Of a stretch of DNA of 64,000 bases, positions 8,601 through 17,573 are shown one piece after another (positions within the stretch are counted from its first letter, which is position 1; each line of letters starts with the position of its first letter). The DNA lies in contig NZ_CP053697.2 in assembly GCF_013200955.2 (NCBI RefSeq), positions 620,001 to 684,000 on the forward strand, in the 5' to 3' direction. The translations under genes and the position numbers were made by a program. Below the pieces are notes generated by a model. That model saw only the letters and a list, made by a program, of their open reading frames with translations. It was not told where the DNA came from and made no database searches. This stretch comes from Pseudomonas campi. Lineage in GTDB: Bacteria; Pseudomonadota; Gammaproteobacteria; Pseudomonadales; Pseudomonadaceae.

Positions 8601-11600
8601 GAACAGGCGGGCGTCGGCCGGCGTTGCATTGAGCTGGCGCAGCAGTACTTGGCTGTGGGTCCAGGCCAGGTCGAACACGCGGTCGGCCAGGTGACGGTCG
8701 CGGTACTTGTCGATCAGCTGCAGACAGGCCTCGCGGCTCTGGCTGAGGCCGGTGACCAGGTCGATGGTGGCGGTCTGCCCCGGATCCAGGCTGAAGCGGC
8801 AGCGGATCGCCACGATCGGGTCGAGCACCGAGCCGCAGCTGCCGCTGAGCGCGCCGCAGCTGGGGTCGAGCGCCGCCGGGTTGGCCACGCTGCGGCCACG
8901 GCCGAGAAAACGCACGCGCTCGGTCTCGTAGGAAATCGCCTCGATATCCGCGCCGTGGGCGGCCAGCAGGTGGCACATCCAGGGCACGCTTTCCTCGCTG
9001 GCGCGCGGCCGCCGGGTGCAGATAATGGCCTGCAGCGCGGGCAGCAGCTCGCTCTGCACGAACAGGTTGCTGAAGGCCGGGTGCAGGGCATCGCTGATCG
9101 GCGTGGCCAGCACCACTTCGGCGTAACTGGTCAGCTCGATGGTGCGGCGCACGCGGCCGCGGTTGGTGATGTGCAAGCGGCGCAGCTCGATGTCGTCTTC
9201 CGGCGAGACGACGATCTCGCTGTGGCAGTCGTAGCCGCGCTCGCGCACGCGGAACTCGGCGCGGGCATCGGTGAAGATCGCCTCGTAGCTCTCGGTGCGC
9301 TGCAGCGTCGGCTGGTGCGCGCTGGACCAGTAGGCGCCGCTGGCGACATCGCGCAGGTAGCAGAACTGGCCCCAGTTGTCGCAGGTGATGTCCTCCTGCC
9401 AGCGGGTCACGGCCAGCTCGTTGCAACGGCTGTAGCCGCCCCCGGCGCTGCTCAGCATGACGTGGTAGCGGCCGTTGGACAGCAGCTGCACGGCGGGGCG
9501 TTTGCGCTCCGGGTCGGTGTACACGCGCAGCTTGGTTTCGCTGACCCGTGCCGCCGTGTCGGCGACCGAGGCATTGGCCGCGTGCAGGTACTGCGCGGCG
9601 CTTTTCGGCACGCGCTCCTGCAGCAGCAAGGCGGTGGCCTGGAACTGCGGGTCTGACTCGAAGCGCCGCTGCATCGGGCGCTCCAGCAGCAGGGCGGTCA
9701 ACGCCAGCAGGCTCATGCCCTGATGGTGGGCCATGAACGAACGGACCACCGCCGCGCTCTGTCCACGGGGCAGGCGGCTGCTGGTGAAGTCGATTGCTTC
9801 ATGCAGACCGAAACGCCCGGCCAGGCCCATGCCGGCCAGACGCTGGAGGTTCTTGCAGGCGGCGTCCGGCACCAGCAGCAGGGCCAGGGCCGTGGCGTAG
9901 GGCGCCACCACGCTGTCTTCGCCAAGACCGCGCTTGAGCCCCAGGCCGGGCACACCGAAGGCGCGGTACTGGTAATTGCCCTGGGCGTCCTGGGTGTTGT
10001 AGCCCGACTCGGACACGCCCCAGGGCAGGCCGAGCTGGTTGCCGTATTCGATCTGCCGGGCCACTGCGGCGCGGCAGGTCTGTTCCAGCAGGGTGCCGGC
10101 GTAGCTGGGCATCACCAGCAGCGGCATCAGGTATTCGAACATCGAACCGGACCAGGACAGCAGCACCGGCACCCCGGCGTTGCTGGTGAGCAGCCGGCCG
10201 AGGGTGAACCAGCCTTCCTGGGGCAACTGGCCCTGGGCGATCACCACGAAGTTGGTCAGCCGCGCCTCGGAGGCCAGCAGGTCGTAGCAGGCTTCGTCCA
10301 GGCGCTGCTCGTCGGCGTTGTAGCCGATGGCGAAGAGGTCGCGCTGCGGGTCGTAGAGGAAGCTGAAGTCCATGTCGGCCAGGTCCTCGACCAGTTCGGC
10401 CAGGCGCGTCAGCTGGGCCAGGCGTGCGCCGGCGGCATCGCGCACGGCGCTGACCCGGGCCTGGGCGGCGAGCGGCCATTGGCCCGGCTCCAGCTCGGCC
10501 AGCTGGCGCCAGCTGCTGATCGGTGCGGGGCTGCTGCTGGCGGGCAGCTGGCAGGTCAGCAACTCGCGCAGCAGGTCCTGACAGTGTGCCTGCAGGGCGC
10601 TCAGCCAGAACTGCGCATCGCTGGCCGCGGGCAGGCTGAGGGCGGCGTTCAGGGCGTCGGCTTGCCGGCTGAGGCGTTGCAGGCGCAGCAGGGCGGCGTC
10701 GATGCTGCTCGGTGCTGCCGCCAGGGCGGCATCCAGTTCGCTCTGCATGGTGTGCAGTGGCGCGGTTTCCAGTGTCGCGGCGGCCAGGGCGTCGTGCAGG
10801 GCGGCCAGGCTGTCGGCCAGGCCGTCGAACTGGCGCGGCTGCAGCAGCGGCGCATCGGCCAGGGCCAGCAGGCCGGGACGCAGGGTCAGCAGCAGCCCGG
10901 CCAGGTTGCCGCTGTCCACGGTGGAGATGTAGTGCGGCGGCAGCGGCTGCAGGCTCTGCGTGTCGTACCAGTTGAAGAAGTGCCGGCGATGGCGCTGCAG
11001 GCGGGCCATGCTGGTCAGCGACTGGTCGAGGCGTTCCAGCAGGCGGCCGCTGCTGAGGTAGCCGAAGTCGTGGGCCGCCAGGTGCGAGAGCAGGGCCATG
11101 CCCATGTTGGTCGGCGAGGTGCGGTGGGCGACCACCAGATTGGGGGCTTGCTGGATATTGTCCGGCGGCAGCCAGTTGTCCGCCGGGCCGACATGCTCGT
11201 CGAAGAATGCCCAGGTCTGGCGCGCCAGTACGCGCAGGAAGCGCAGCTCCTCGGCAGTCGGGGTGAACGGGCGCTGCGTGGTCGCCCGGCTCAGCCACCA
11301 GGCAATCCCCGGCGCGGCCAGCCAGGCCAGCAGGAAGGGCCCGGCCAGGCCCAGCAGCGCCGGCTGCACCAGCAGCAGGCCCGCGCCGACCAGCACGGCC
11401 AGCAGCGGCGCGACGGCCATCTGGCGATACAACCCCGGCAGTTCGTTGCGGCTGCTGCGCTCGACTTCCCGCGAGGGGTTCCACTGCAGCAGGCGGCGCT
11501 TGCTGACCAGCATGCGCCACAGCGTGCGGGCGATGGCGTCGAGGCTGCACAGTGCCTCGTAGGGCAGCCAGACCAGCGCCAGCAGGGCGCGGGCCAGGTG

Positions 11601-14264
11601 CAGGCCGGTGCTGCGCAGGGTGGCGCTGAGGTGCTGGTGCAGGGGCATGTCGTGGGTTTTGCGCAGCAGCTCCTGGAGCGAGGCGAGCAGCGGCTGGGTC
11701 AGCACCAGGGCCAGCACCGCCAGGGTCCAGGGCAGCGGCTCGGCCACCGCGAACCAGCCCCACAGCAGCATCGTCAGAAAGGCCAGCGGTTCCAGGCTGC
11801 GGCGCAGGTTGTCGAAGATCTTCCAGCGCGCCAGGGCGCTCAGGCGGTTGCGCTCGCGCGCGCCGCAGGCGGTCGGCGTCCACGGCAGCAGCCACGGCAG
11901 CAACTGCCAGTCGCCGCGAATCCAGCGATGGCGGCGCTTGGCATCGGCGCTGTAGCGCGCCGGGTGTTCCTCGTACAGCTGCACGTCGCTGAGCAGACCG
12001 CAGCGCGCGTAGCAGCCCTCGATCAAGTCATGGCTGAGGATGCGGTTGTCCGGCAGGCAGTCGCTGAGGGCATGCTCGAAGGCATCCACGGCGTAGATGC
12101 CCTTGCCGATGAACGAGCCGTGCTGGAACAGGTCCTGGTACACGTCGGATACGGCGCGGGTGTAGGGATCGATCCCGGCGTCGCTGCCGAACAGCTGGGC
12201 GTAGGCCGAGCGCGCGCTGCTCGGCAGGCTGATGCCGACCCGCGGCTGGAGGATCGCGTAGCCGGCGCTGATGCGCCGTTGCAGCGGGTCGTACTGCGCG
12301 CGGTTGAGTGGGTGGGCCATGGCACCGATGAACTGGCGGGCGACATCGCGCGGCAGCTGGGTGTCGGTGTCCAGGGTGATTACATAGGTCACCGGCGGCA
12401 GTGCCGTGATCGCGCCGACGATCAGGCTGAAGCGCTCCTGGCCGCGACCGCGCAGCAGCGCATTGAGTTCGGCGATCTTGCCGCGCTTGCGTTCATGGCC
12501 CATCCAGCGCTGCTCGGCGGGGTTCCAGCGGCGTGGCCGGTGCAGCAGGAAGAAGCGCTCGCAGTCGCCGCAGGGGTATTTGCGGTTCAGCGCCTCGACC
12601 AGCTGGCGGGCCAGTTGCAACAGCTCGGCGTCCTGCGGCAGTTCGGCGCTGGCGGCGTCGAGAAAGTCGGTGAGCAGGGCGAAGTGCAGGTTGTCGTCGC
12701 GGTTGGCGAGGAAGCGCACTTCCAGGCCTTCGACCAGTTCCTCGATATCGCGGGTGCTGCCGATCAGGCTGGGCACCACCACCAGGGTGCCGGCCTGGGC
12801 CGGGATGCTGTCGCTGTAGTCCAGGCGCGGCAGGATTTCCGGGCTAACGGTCAGGGTCACCAGCCAGTTGACCAGGCCGATGGCCAGGCGACTGCTGATG
12901 ACTAGAGTGGGAAGGGCGAGCAGCGCCAGCAGATAGCCCGGCGCGCCGCCGGGTTGCAGCAACGCGAGAAAAGGCCAGGCGAACAGCAGGGTGAGCAGCA
13001 GCACCGGGCCGAGGAACATCGTCAGCGGGGCGCGGCGCAGCAGGCGCTGCCAGGCTTCACTCAGCGGCACTTGGGCGGTGAGGCGGCGTTCCAGCTCGGC
13101 GCGGCCCTGGCCGATCAGGTAGTAGCCGACATGCGCAGTGACGAGCGTGGCATCACCTGTGGCCGCGCCAACCGCCAGGGCAATGGCGGCGTGCGCCACG
13201 TCTTCCTCGCTGTGTGGGCAGTTCCGCGCCAGGCGCTCGACGGCATGGCGGTAGTGGTCGCGGGTGGCGAAGTCCATCTGCACGTAGACCTGCGCCGGGT
13301 CTTCGCGTAGCAGCTGTTCGACGCGGCTGAGGCTCTCGACGAAGCTCTTCCAGTCGCTGGCCGTGAGCAGGCGCAGGCTGGCGATGCTGTTGCTGATGGA
13401 GACCTGTTCGGCGGCCTGCTGCTGGGCATCCAGTTGCACCAGACGCTCGATGCTCAGCCCGGACTCGCCGAGCAGCTGTTCGATCCAGGTCAGCGGCAGG
13501 ATCAGCGCCGCGTTCTGCCCCTGCAGGCGGCGCGCCAGCTCGGCGACGAACGAGCTGCTCATCGGCGGTGCGGAACGGGCCATGTCGGCCACCGCGAGGA
13601 CGATGCTCTTGGCATCGCGCTCGGCGGTTTCGGTGAGCTGGTCGGCCCACTCGTTGGCCAGGGTGCGGTCGTTCCAGTTGGCCATGACGCGCGCGGCGAC
13701 GCGGCGCAGGTTCTCGATCAGCGCCAGGCGCAGCATGATCGGGATCGCCCACAGCTCGCCGAGGGTCAGTGGCATGCAGCTCTGGTAGGCCTCGACGAAG
13801 CGGCTCAGGCTCTCGCAGTCGACCCGTCCGTCGCCATGGGAAATGGTATCCAGGGCGATGTCGTAGACCCGCGGCAAGCCGGCCGAGGGGCCGTTGGCCA
13901 GGCGCGGCAGTTCGCGGCAGTAACCCTTGGGCAGGTGCTTCTGCGCGGTGCGGATCTGTTCCTCGATCAGGTAGAAGTTGTCCAGCAGCCATTCCGCCGC
14001 CGGCGTGGCCCGGCGCACGGCCGGCGCCACGCTGCTCAGGGTGGCGCAACTGCTGGCCAGGGTGGCGCTGTTGTCGGCCAGGCGCTGCAGCAGCGAGTCA
14101 CTGGCCGAACCGGGGCTCAGGCGATGCTGACGGGCCAGGTGGATGCCGTGGCTGGCCATCTGTTCGGCGCTGAACAGTTCAGCGCGCAGGACCGGCTCAT
14201 ACTCGAATTGCGGCGGCGGTTTGCGCCATAGGCGGCTCAGGGTGCGGGTCCATTGACTGTCCAT
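5649..14264 (-). CDS. ndvB: Cyclic beta-1,2-glucan synthase, NdvB type
   Basis: About 2871 aa, the usual size of the family. I chose the ATG at 14264 because AAGGA precedes it by about 8 bases; the frame stays open a further 48 codons upstream. Order: N-terminal cytoplasmic region; membrane segments near residue 420; a GT84 transferase with DTDTQLPRD near 630; more membrane segments near 820-1000; a glycoamylase-like (GH189-type) middle domain with ESGYN near 1420; and GH94-type phosphorylase regions ending in GSGDWNDGMN near 2540. It uses UDP-glucose at the inner membrane to build a linear beta-1,2-glucan; the middle domain cyclises it and GH94 trims it. Cyclic glucans act in periplasmic osmoadaptation and, in Pseudomonas, biofilm antibiotic tolerance. 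The long plus-strand ORFs opposite it are GC-bias shadows. Confidence 0.93.
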   Translation of the reverse strand: MDSQWTRTLSRLWRKPPPQFEYEPVLRAELFSAEQMASHGIHLARQHRLSPGSASDSLLQRLADNSATLASSCATLSSVAPAVRRATPAAEWLLDNFYLIEEQIRTAQKHLPKGYCRELPRLANGPSAGLPRVYDIALDTISHGDGRVDCESLSRFVEAYQSCMPLTLGELWAIPIMLRLALIENLRRVAARVMANWNDRTLANEWADQLTETAERDAKSIVLAVADMARSAPPMSSSFVAELARRLQGQNAALILPLTWIEQLLGESGLSIERLVQLDAQQQAAEQVSISNSIASLRLLTASDWKSFVESLSRVEQLLREDPAQVYVQMDFATRDHYRHAVERLARNCPHSEEDVAHAAIALAVGAATGDATLVTAHVGYYLIGQGRAELERRLTAQVPLSEAWQRLLRRAPLTMFLGPVLLLTLLFAWPFLALLQPGGAPGYLLALLALPTLVISSRLAIGLVNWLVTLTVSPEILPRLDYSDSIPAQAGTLVVVPSLIGSTRDIEELVEGLEVRFLANRDDNLHFALLTDFLDAASAELPQDAELLQLARQLVEALNRKYPCGDCERFFLLHRPRRWNPAEQRWMGHERKRGKIAELNALLRGRGQERFSLIVGAITALPPVTYVITLDTDTQLPRDVARQFIGAMAHPLNRAQYDPLQRRISAGYAILQPRVGISLPSSARSAYAQLFGSDAGIDPYTRAVSDVYQDLFQHGSFIGKGIYAVDAFEHALSDCLPDNRILSHDLIEGCYARCGLLSDVQLYEEHPARYSADAKRRHRWIRGDWQLLPWLLPWTPTACGARERNRLSALARWKIFDNLRRSLEPLAFLTMLLWGWFAVAEPLPWTLAVLALVLTQPLLASLQELLRKTHDMPLHQHLSATLRSTGLHLARALLALVWLPYEALCSLDAIARTLWRMLVSKRRLLQWNPSREVERSSRNELPGLYRQMAVAPLLAVLVGAGLLLVQPALLGLAGPFLLAWLAAPGIAWWLSRATTQRPFTPTAEELRFLRVLARQTWAFFDEHVGPADNWLPPDNIQQAPNLVVAHRTSPTNMGMALLSHLAAHDFGYLSSGRLLERLDQSLTSMARLQRHRRHFFNWYDTQSLQPLPPHYISTVDSGNLAGLLLTLRPGLLALADAPLLQPRQFDGLADSLAALHDALAAATLETAPLHTMQSELDAALAAAPSSIDAALLRLQRLSRQADALNAALSLPAASDAQFWLSALQAHCQDLLRELLTCQLPASSSPAPISSWRQLAELEPGQWPLAAQARVSAVRDAAGARLAQLTRLAELVEDLADMDFSFLYDPQRDLFAIGYNADEQRLDEACYDLLASEARLTNFVVIAQGQLPQEGWFTLGRLLTSNAGVPVLLSWSGSMFEYLMPLLVMPSYAGTLLEQTCRAAVARQIEYGNQLGLPWGVSESGYNTQDAQGNYQYRAFGVPGLGLKRGLGEDSVVAPYATALALLLVPDAACKNLQRLAGMGLAGRFGLHEAIDFTSSRLPRGQSAAVVRSFMAHHQGMSLLALTALLLERPMQRRFESDPQFQATALLLQERVPKSAAQYLHAANASVADTAARVSETKLRVYTDPERKRPAVQLLSNGRYHVMLSSAGGGYSRCNELAVTRWQEDITCDNWGQFCYLRDVASGAYWSSAHQPTLQRTESYEAIFTDARAEFRVRERGYDCHSEIVVSPEDDIELRRLHITNRGRVRRTIELTSYAEVVLATPISDALHPAFSNLFVQSELLPALQAIICTRRPRASEESVPWMCHLLAAHGADIEAISYETERVRFLGRGRSVANPAALDPSCGALSGSCGSVLDPIVAIRCRFSLDPGQTATIDLVTGLSQSREACLQLIDKYRDRHLADRVFDLAWTHSQVLLRQLNATPADARLFEQMAAAILYVNASLRAEAGVLSANRRSQSGLWGQAISGDLPIVLLQIADPGNIELVRQLVQAHAYWRQKGLVVDLVIWNEDQAGYRQHLQDLILAIVTSSSEAHLLDRPGGIFVRPAQQLSSEDRLLMLAVARLVLSDSRGGLAEQVHRRRAEAPLPRFEPRLLRSPPSSLPPLAPAPGKVPGAFSADGREYVISLAPGQSTPAPWVNVLANPQFGTVLSESGGSYTWSENAHEFRLTPWHNDPVGYASDEALYLRDEESGHYWSPTPLPRPGSGGYVTRHGFGYSVFEHDEDGILSELWVYVALDAPVKFSRLKVSNHSGRARRLSATGYVAWVLGDLRQKTAMHVVSEADPQSGALLARNAYSIEFPERVAFFDVDAPVRSVTADRSEFIGRNGNLQAPAALAQVRLSGRTGSGLDPCAAIQVGFELADGDSHELIFRLGAEHNAASASRLLQRLRGSSAAAAQLATVQAYWRTTLGAVQISTPEPAIDVLVNGWLMYQVIACRFWARSGFYQSGGAYGFRDQLQDSMAMLHADPAAARRHLLLCAAHQFVEGDVQHWWHPPLDRGVRTGCSDDYLWLPLATSRYVQLTGDRSVLDEPVGYLEGRPRNPGEESYYDLPSRSPLVESLYQHCQRALDYSLPRGAHGLPLIGSGDWNDGMNRVGEQGHGESVWLGFFSHEVFSQFAVIARQQGDGDFSRHCLQQAASLRSNLDLHGWDGAWYRRAYFDDGTPLGSASNDECRIDAIAQSWAVLSGAASHAHQLSAMNALEQHLLRRDVGLLQLLDPPFDKGLLDPGYIKGYVPGVRENGGQYTHAAVWASMAFAALGDSRRAWQLLRMLNPVSHGESAAGIARYKAEPYVLAADVYGVAPHAGRGGWSWYTGAAGWMYRLVVESLLGVQRHGNSLRMQPVLPADWPGFSLDYQLGGSRYHIEVLQTTSGVGSVHLDGVRLDGHDIVLLDDGNPHRVEVLYCANPTETLLDRVH

Positions 14265-14483
14265 GGTGTCCTTGGCGGGGCGCGACGACGGCCTGCGGCA
14301 GACGCAGGCGGCGGCGACGCGGGGGAAGACGCCAGCGCTGGGGCTGGCACGGCGTTGCTCTGGTGAGTGTGCGCGGCGCGGCGGGGGCTGGTCTGTCCGT
14401 TGGCGCACATAGCGCGGGCGGGTGCGACGCTGTGTCCCCCTGCGCTGGGCGCTCAGCCCGCTAGAATGCGCCGACCTAAACGG

Positions 14484-14858
14484 ATGTCGTCCTTGAACCC
14501 ACTCAGCCGCAGTTTCCGCGATTGGCTCTACGCCTTTGCCCTGGTGGGCATGCTGCTGCGCGTGAGCATGCCGCTGTGGGCCATGCCGCTGATGAGTGCC
14601 GATGGCTTCATGCTGCTGTGTACTTCACAGGGTGTGCAGTGGCAGCTAAGCGAGCAGGGCGACGACAGCTCCGCCAGCCAGCAATTGCCCTGCATGCAGT
14701 GCGGCGCGCACTTGGCCAGCCTGCAATCCTTCCCCTTCAGCCCACCGCCTCCCGAGGTGGCTCCTTCACCACAGCGTCCGCGCTTCGCCGAACTGCTGGC
14801 GCTCAGCCCGCCGTTCTTGGTGGCGCCGCCTGGACGGGCGCCACCAGCGTTTTCCTGA
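14484..14858 (+). CDS. DUF2946 family protein next to copper receptor
   Basis: About 124 aa from the ATG at 14484. The frame is open upstream to 14367, but TAGAAT at 14463-14468 looks like a -10 box, which argues for the later start. A hydrophobic N-terminal helix (WLYAFALVGMLLRV) is followed by a CMQC pair near residue 73. DUF2946 proteins are short, have one membrane or signal helix and a CxxC, and commonly sit beside copper-related TonB receptors. It lies 61 bp upstream of the OprC-type receptor. A metal-binding or accessory role is inference. Confidence 0.75.
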   Translation: MSSLNPLSRSFRDWLYAFALVGMLLRVSMPLWAMPLMSADGFMLLCTSQGVQWQLSEQGDDSSASQQLPCMQCGAHLASLQSFPFSPPPPEVAPSPQRPRFAELLALSPPFLVAPPGRAPPAFS

Positions 14859-14919
14859 AACCGCCATCACTCGCCCTCCCATCGAGGGTTTAGCGCTGCC
14901 CAAATTTTCAGGAAACACC

Positions 14920-17010
14920 ATGACCGCATCCGTATTCTCGCCGGCGCGCGCCGGCCGTCTGCCGTTCGTCCTTTCCGCACTGACCCTGGCCATGGCCGCC
15001 CCGGTGCTGGCCGAAGAAATCGCCAATAACGAATTGGCGCCCACCGTGATCACTGCCGTGCAACAAAGCTCGCCGCTGACCGTGATCGCCAATCCCAAGG
15101 ATGCCCGCCAGCCGGTGCCTGCCAGCGATGCCACTGACTACCTGAAGACCATTCCCGGCTTCTCCGCCATTCGCAGCGGCGGCACCAATGGCGACACGGT
15201 GCTGCGCGGCATGTTCGGCTCGCGCATCAACCTGCGCGCCAATGGCGGCCTGATGCTCGGCGCCTGCCCCTACCGCATGGACGCACCGAGCTCGTACATC
15301 TCGCCGGAAACCTACGACCAGCTGACCGTGATCAAGGGCCCGCAGACCGTGCTCTGGGGGCCGGGCGCCTCGGCCGGTACCGTGCTCTTCGAGCGTGAAC
15401 CGGAGCGCTTCGGCGAGCTTGGCAGCCGCCTGAATGCCAGCCTGCTGGCCGGCTCCAACGGCCGTTTCGACCAGGTGCTGGATGGTGCCGTCGGCAGTGA
15501 GCAGGGCTACCTGCGGTTTGTCGGCAACCAGGCGCAGTCCGACGACTACGAGGATGGCGACGGTGACACGGTGCCGTCGCGCTGGAAGAAGTGGAACGGC
15601 GATCTGGCCATCGGCTGGACCCCGGACGCCGACACACTGATCGAGTTCACCGCCGGCAAGGGCGACGGCGAGTCCCGTTACGCCGGGCGCAGCATGGACG
15701 GCGCGCAGTTCGAGCGCGAGAGCCTCGGCCTGCGCTTCGAGAAGAGCAACCTCGGCGGTGTGCTGGATAAGGTCGAGGCGCAGGTCTACTACAACTACGC
15801 CGACCACATCATGGATAACTTCAGCCTGCGCGATCCCGATCCGAGCAGCATGATGCCCATGCCAATGGCCTCGCAGGTCGACCGCCGTACCCTCGGCGGG
15901 CGCTTCGCTGCGACCTTCAAGTGGACCGACGTGGAACTGGTCAGCGGTGTCGACGCCCTGCGCAGCGAGCATCGCTGGCGCAATTCCGATTACGACATGA
16001 TGAGCGATTCCTACAGCGACACCGACCAGTTCGCCTGGGACAAGGATGCCGTCAGCCACAACTACGGCGCCTTCGCCGAAGCCACCTGGTATGCCGCAGA
16101 GCGCAATCGCGTGGTCGCGGGTGCGCGCCTGGATCGGGCCACTACCAAGGATTACCGCGCCAGCGCCTGGAGCGGCATGATGCAGGTGGCCAACCCGACC
16201 GAAGGCGATACCCGCGCCGACACCCTGCCCAGCGGCTTCGCCCGCTACGAATATGACTTGGCCGACTCGCCGACCACCCTGTACGCCGGTATCGGCCATG
16301 TGCAGCGCTTCCCCGACTACTGGGAGCTGTTCTCGGCCAGCAGCGGCCCGAGCGACGCGGACAACGCCTTCGCTGGGATCAAACCGGAGAAGACCACCCA
16401 GCTCGACTTCGGCGTGCAGTACGCCAGCGCTGACCTGCAGGCCTGGGCTTCCGGTTATGTCGGCCAGGTACGCGACTACATCCTGTTCAGCTACAGCACC
16501 GACATGATGGGCATGAGCAGCTCCCAGGCCGACAACATCGATGCACGCATCATGGGCGGCGAACTGGGCGTGGCCTACAACCTCACCGACAACTGGAAGA
16601 CCGATGCCACCCTGGCCTATGCCTGGGGCAAGAACAGCAGCGACGGCGAAGCGTTACCGCAAATGCCGCCGCTGGAAACCCGCCTGGGCCTGAGCTACGA
16701 GCGCGATGCCTGGAGCGCCGGCGCCCTGTGGCGCGTGGTCGCCGCGCAAAACCGTGTGGACGCAGGCAAGGGTAACGTGGTCGGCCAGGATTTCGGCAGC
16801 AGCGCCGGTTTCGCCGTGTTCTCGCTCAACGGTGCCTACCGCGTCAGCGACAACCTCAAGCTCAGCGCCGGCGTGGATAACCTGTTCGACAAGGACTACG
16901 CCGAGCACCTCAACCTGGCCGGCGACGCCGGTTTCGGCTACCCGGCCGAGCCGGTGGCCATCGACGAGCCGGGACGTACCTTGTGGACCAAGGTGGATGT
17001 GAGCTTCTGA
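14920..17010 (+). CDS. oprC: TonB-dependent copper receptor, OprC/NosA type
   Basis: 696 aa: signal peptide to about residue 31 (LAMAAPVLAEE), plug domain at about 40-150, then a 22-strand barrel ending in a C-terminal Phe (VDVSF). The plug contains CPYRM at 116-120, matching the CxxxM copper-binding motif known from P. aeruginosa OprC. Met-rich stretches (MMPMPM near 311, DMMGMS near 530) lie in likely extracellular loops and fit copper binding. The protein imports copper across the outer membrane with TonB energy. DUF2946 lies just upstream and a strong terminator follows 21 bp after the stop. Confidence 0.92.
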   Translation: MTASVFSPARAGRLPFVLSALTLAMAAPVLAEEIANNELAPTVITAVQQSSPLTVIANPKDARQPVPASDATDYLKTIPGFSAIRSGGTNGDTVLRGMFGSRINLRANGGLMLGACPYRMDAPSSYISPETYDQLTVIKGPQTVLWGPGASAGTVLFEREPERFGELGSRLNASLLAGSNGRFDQVLDGAVGSEQGYLRFVGNQAQSDDYEDGDGDTVPSRWKKWNGDLAIGWTPDADTLIEFTAGKGDGESRYAGRSMDGAQFERESLGLRFEKSNLGGVLDKVEAQVYYNYADHIMDNFSLRDPDPSSMMPMPMASQVDRRTLGGRFAATFKWTDVELVSGVDALRSEHRWRNSDYDMMSDSYSDTDQFAWDKDAVSHNYGAFAEATWYAAERNRVVAGARLDRATTKDYRASAWSGMMQVANPTEGDTRADTLPSGFARYEYDLADSPTTLYAGIGHVQRFPDYWELFSASSGPSDADNAFAGIKPEKTTQLDFGVQYASADLQAWASGYVGQVRDYILFSYSTDMMGMSSSQADNIDARIMGGELGVAYNLTDNWKTDATLAYAWGKNSSDGEALPQMPPLETRLGLSYERDAWSAGALWRVVAAQNRVDAGKGNVVGQDFGSSAGFAVFSLNGAYRVSDNLKLSAGVDNLFDKDYAEHLNLAGDAGFGYPAEPVAIDEPGRTLWTKVDVSF

Positions 17011-17031
17011 TCGCGTTTGGCTGAAAAACAG

Positions 17032-17057
17032 AGCCCGCCGAATGGCGGGCTTTTTTT
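17032..17057 (+). terminator. Intrinsic terminator of oprC
   Basis: Stem AGCCCGCC/GGCGGGCT with a GAAT loop, followed by seven T (17051-17057), 21 bp after the oprC stop. Confidence 0.9.
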
Positions 17058-17072
17058 GTTGGGGTCGCGCAG

Positions 17073-17299
17073 CTAAGCGCGGGCGCCTGGGGTGCCGCGC
17101 GCGTTCTTCTTCTGCAGGATCAGCGATGCTTCGTTGTAGGCCTGCTGGAAGGCGTCACCGCCGATCCACGCCACGGCCGTGTCTTCGTCTTCATCGTGGA
17201 AGAGCGCGCGATAGGTGATCAGCAGGCCCATCATGAAGTCGGTGGCCGCGTCTTCCGCTTCCTCCGCGACCACCAGCTCCAGCACCGGGTATTGCAGGA
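17073..17299 (-). pseudogene. Orphan 3' fragment of the conserved gene at 19119-19613
   Basis: Read on the minus strand, this encodes the last 70 or so residues of the gene at 19119-19613 (YPVLELVVAEEAEDAATDFM at its start), including the stop at 17073. Homology ends abruptly at 17299/17300. Bases 17094-17299 match 19137-19342 without gaps and with 8 mismatches. It has no start of its own; the apparent longer ORF runs into unrelated sequence. It is the left flank of a MerR/reductase cassette. Confidence 0.88.
17094..17299. repeat. 206-bp direct repeat, left copy
   Basis: Aligns base for base with 19137-19342 in the same orientation (offset 2043), 198 of 206 identical by my count. The two copies enclose the reductase and MerR genes. 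The right copy is part of an intact gene and this one is not. Confidence 0.9.
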
Positions 17300-17495
17300 G
17301 CGTTGCGGGTCCAGCCCCATGGGGTGCTCTTGAGAGCCGTACTTTGCTGTGCTCACCCAGCCGGAATCCAACGCCGAAGTACGTGGAAACAACGCGGTAG
17401 ACGGAAAAGCGGATGCCCAACGAGTCGGAGTTGGCGCTGAACCGCAGTAAATCGTGGCCCCATCTTCCCCATTCATGCCCCGGCTGCACCGGGAC

Positions 17496-17525
17496 TTGAC
17501 TCTGTCCCGCGGGACAGACTTTATC
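17496..17525 (+). promoter_or_regulatory. MerR-type promoter/operator of the reductase gene
   Basis: TTGACT (17496-17501, -35-like) is followed at once by the perfect 16-bp palindrome CTGTCCCGCGGGACAG (17502-17517), then a T/A-rich -10 region around 17519-17526. A dyad inside an over-long spacer is the hallmark of MerR-controlled promoters, and a MerR gene lies in the same cassette. Confidence 0.75.
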
Positions 17526-17573
17526 GTTGCGCCGTCGATTCATAGCTAAGTCAGATAAAGACAAGGAAGTACG

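Noticed and set aside
6456..12905. Two plus-strand ORFs of over 1000 codons opposite ndvB
   Set aside because: They are antisense to a clear NdvB protein, with Ala/Gly/Gln/Arg-rich composition and no family; a known result of GC-rich codon bias.
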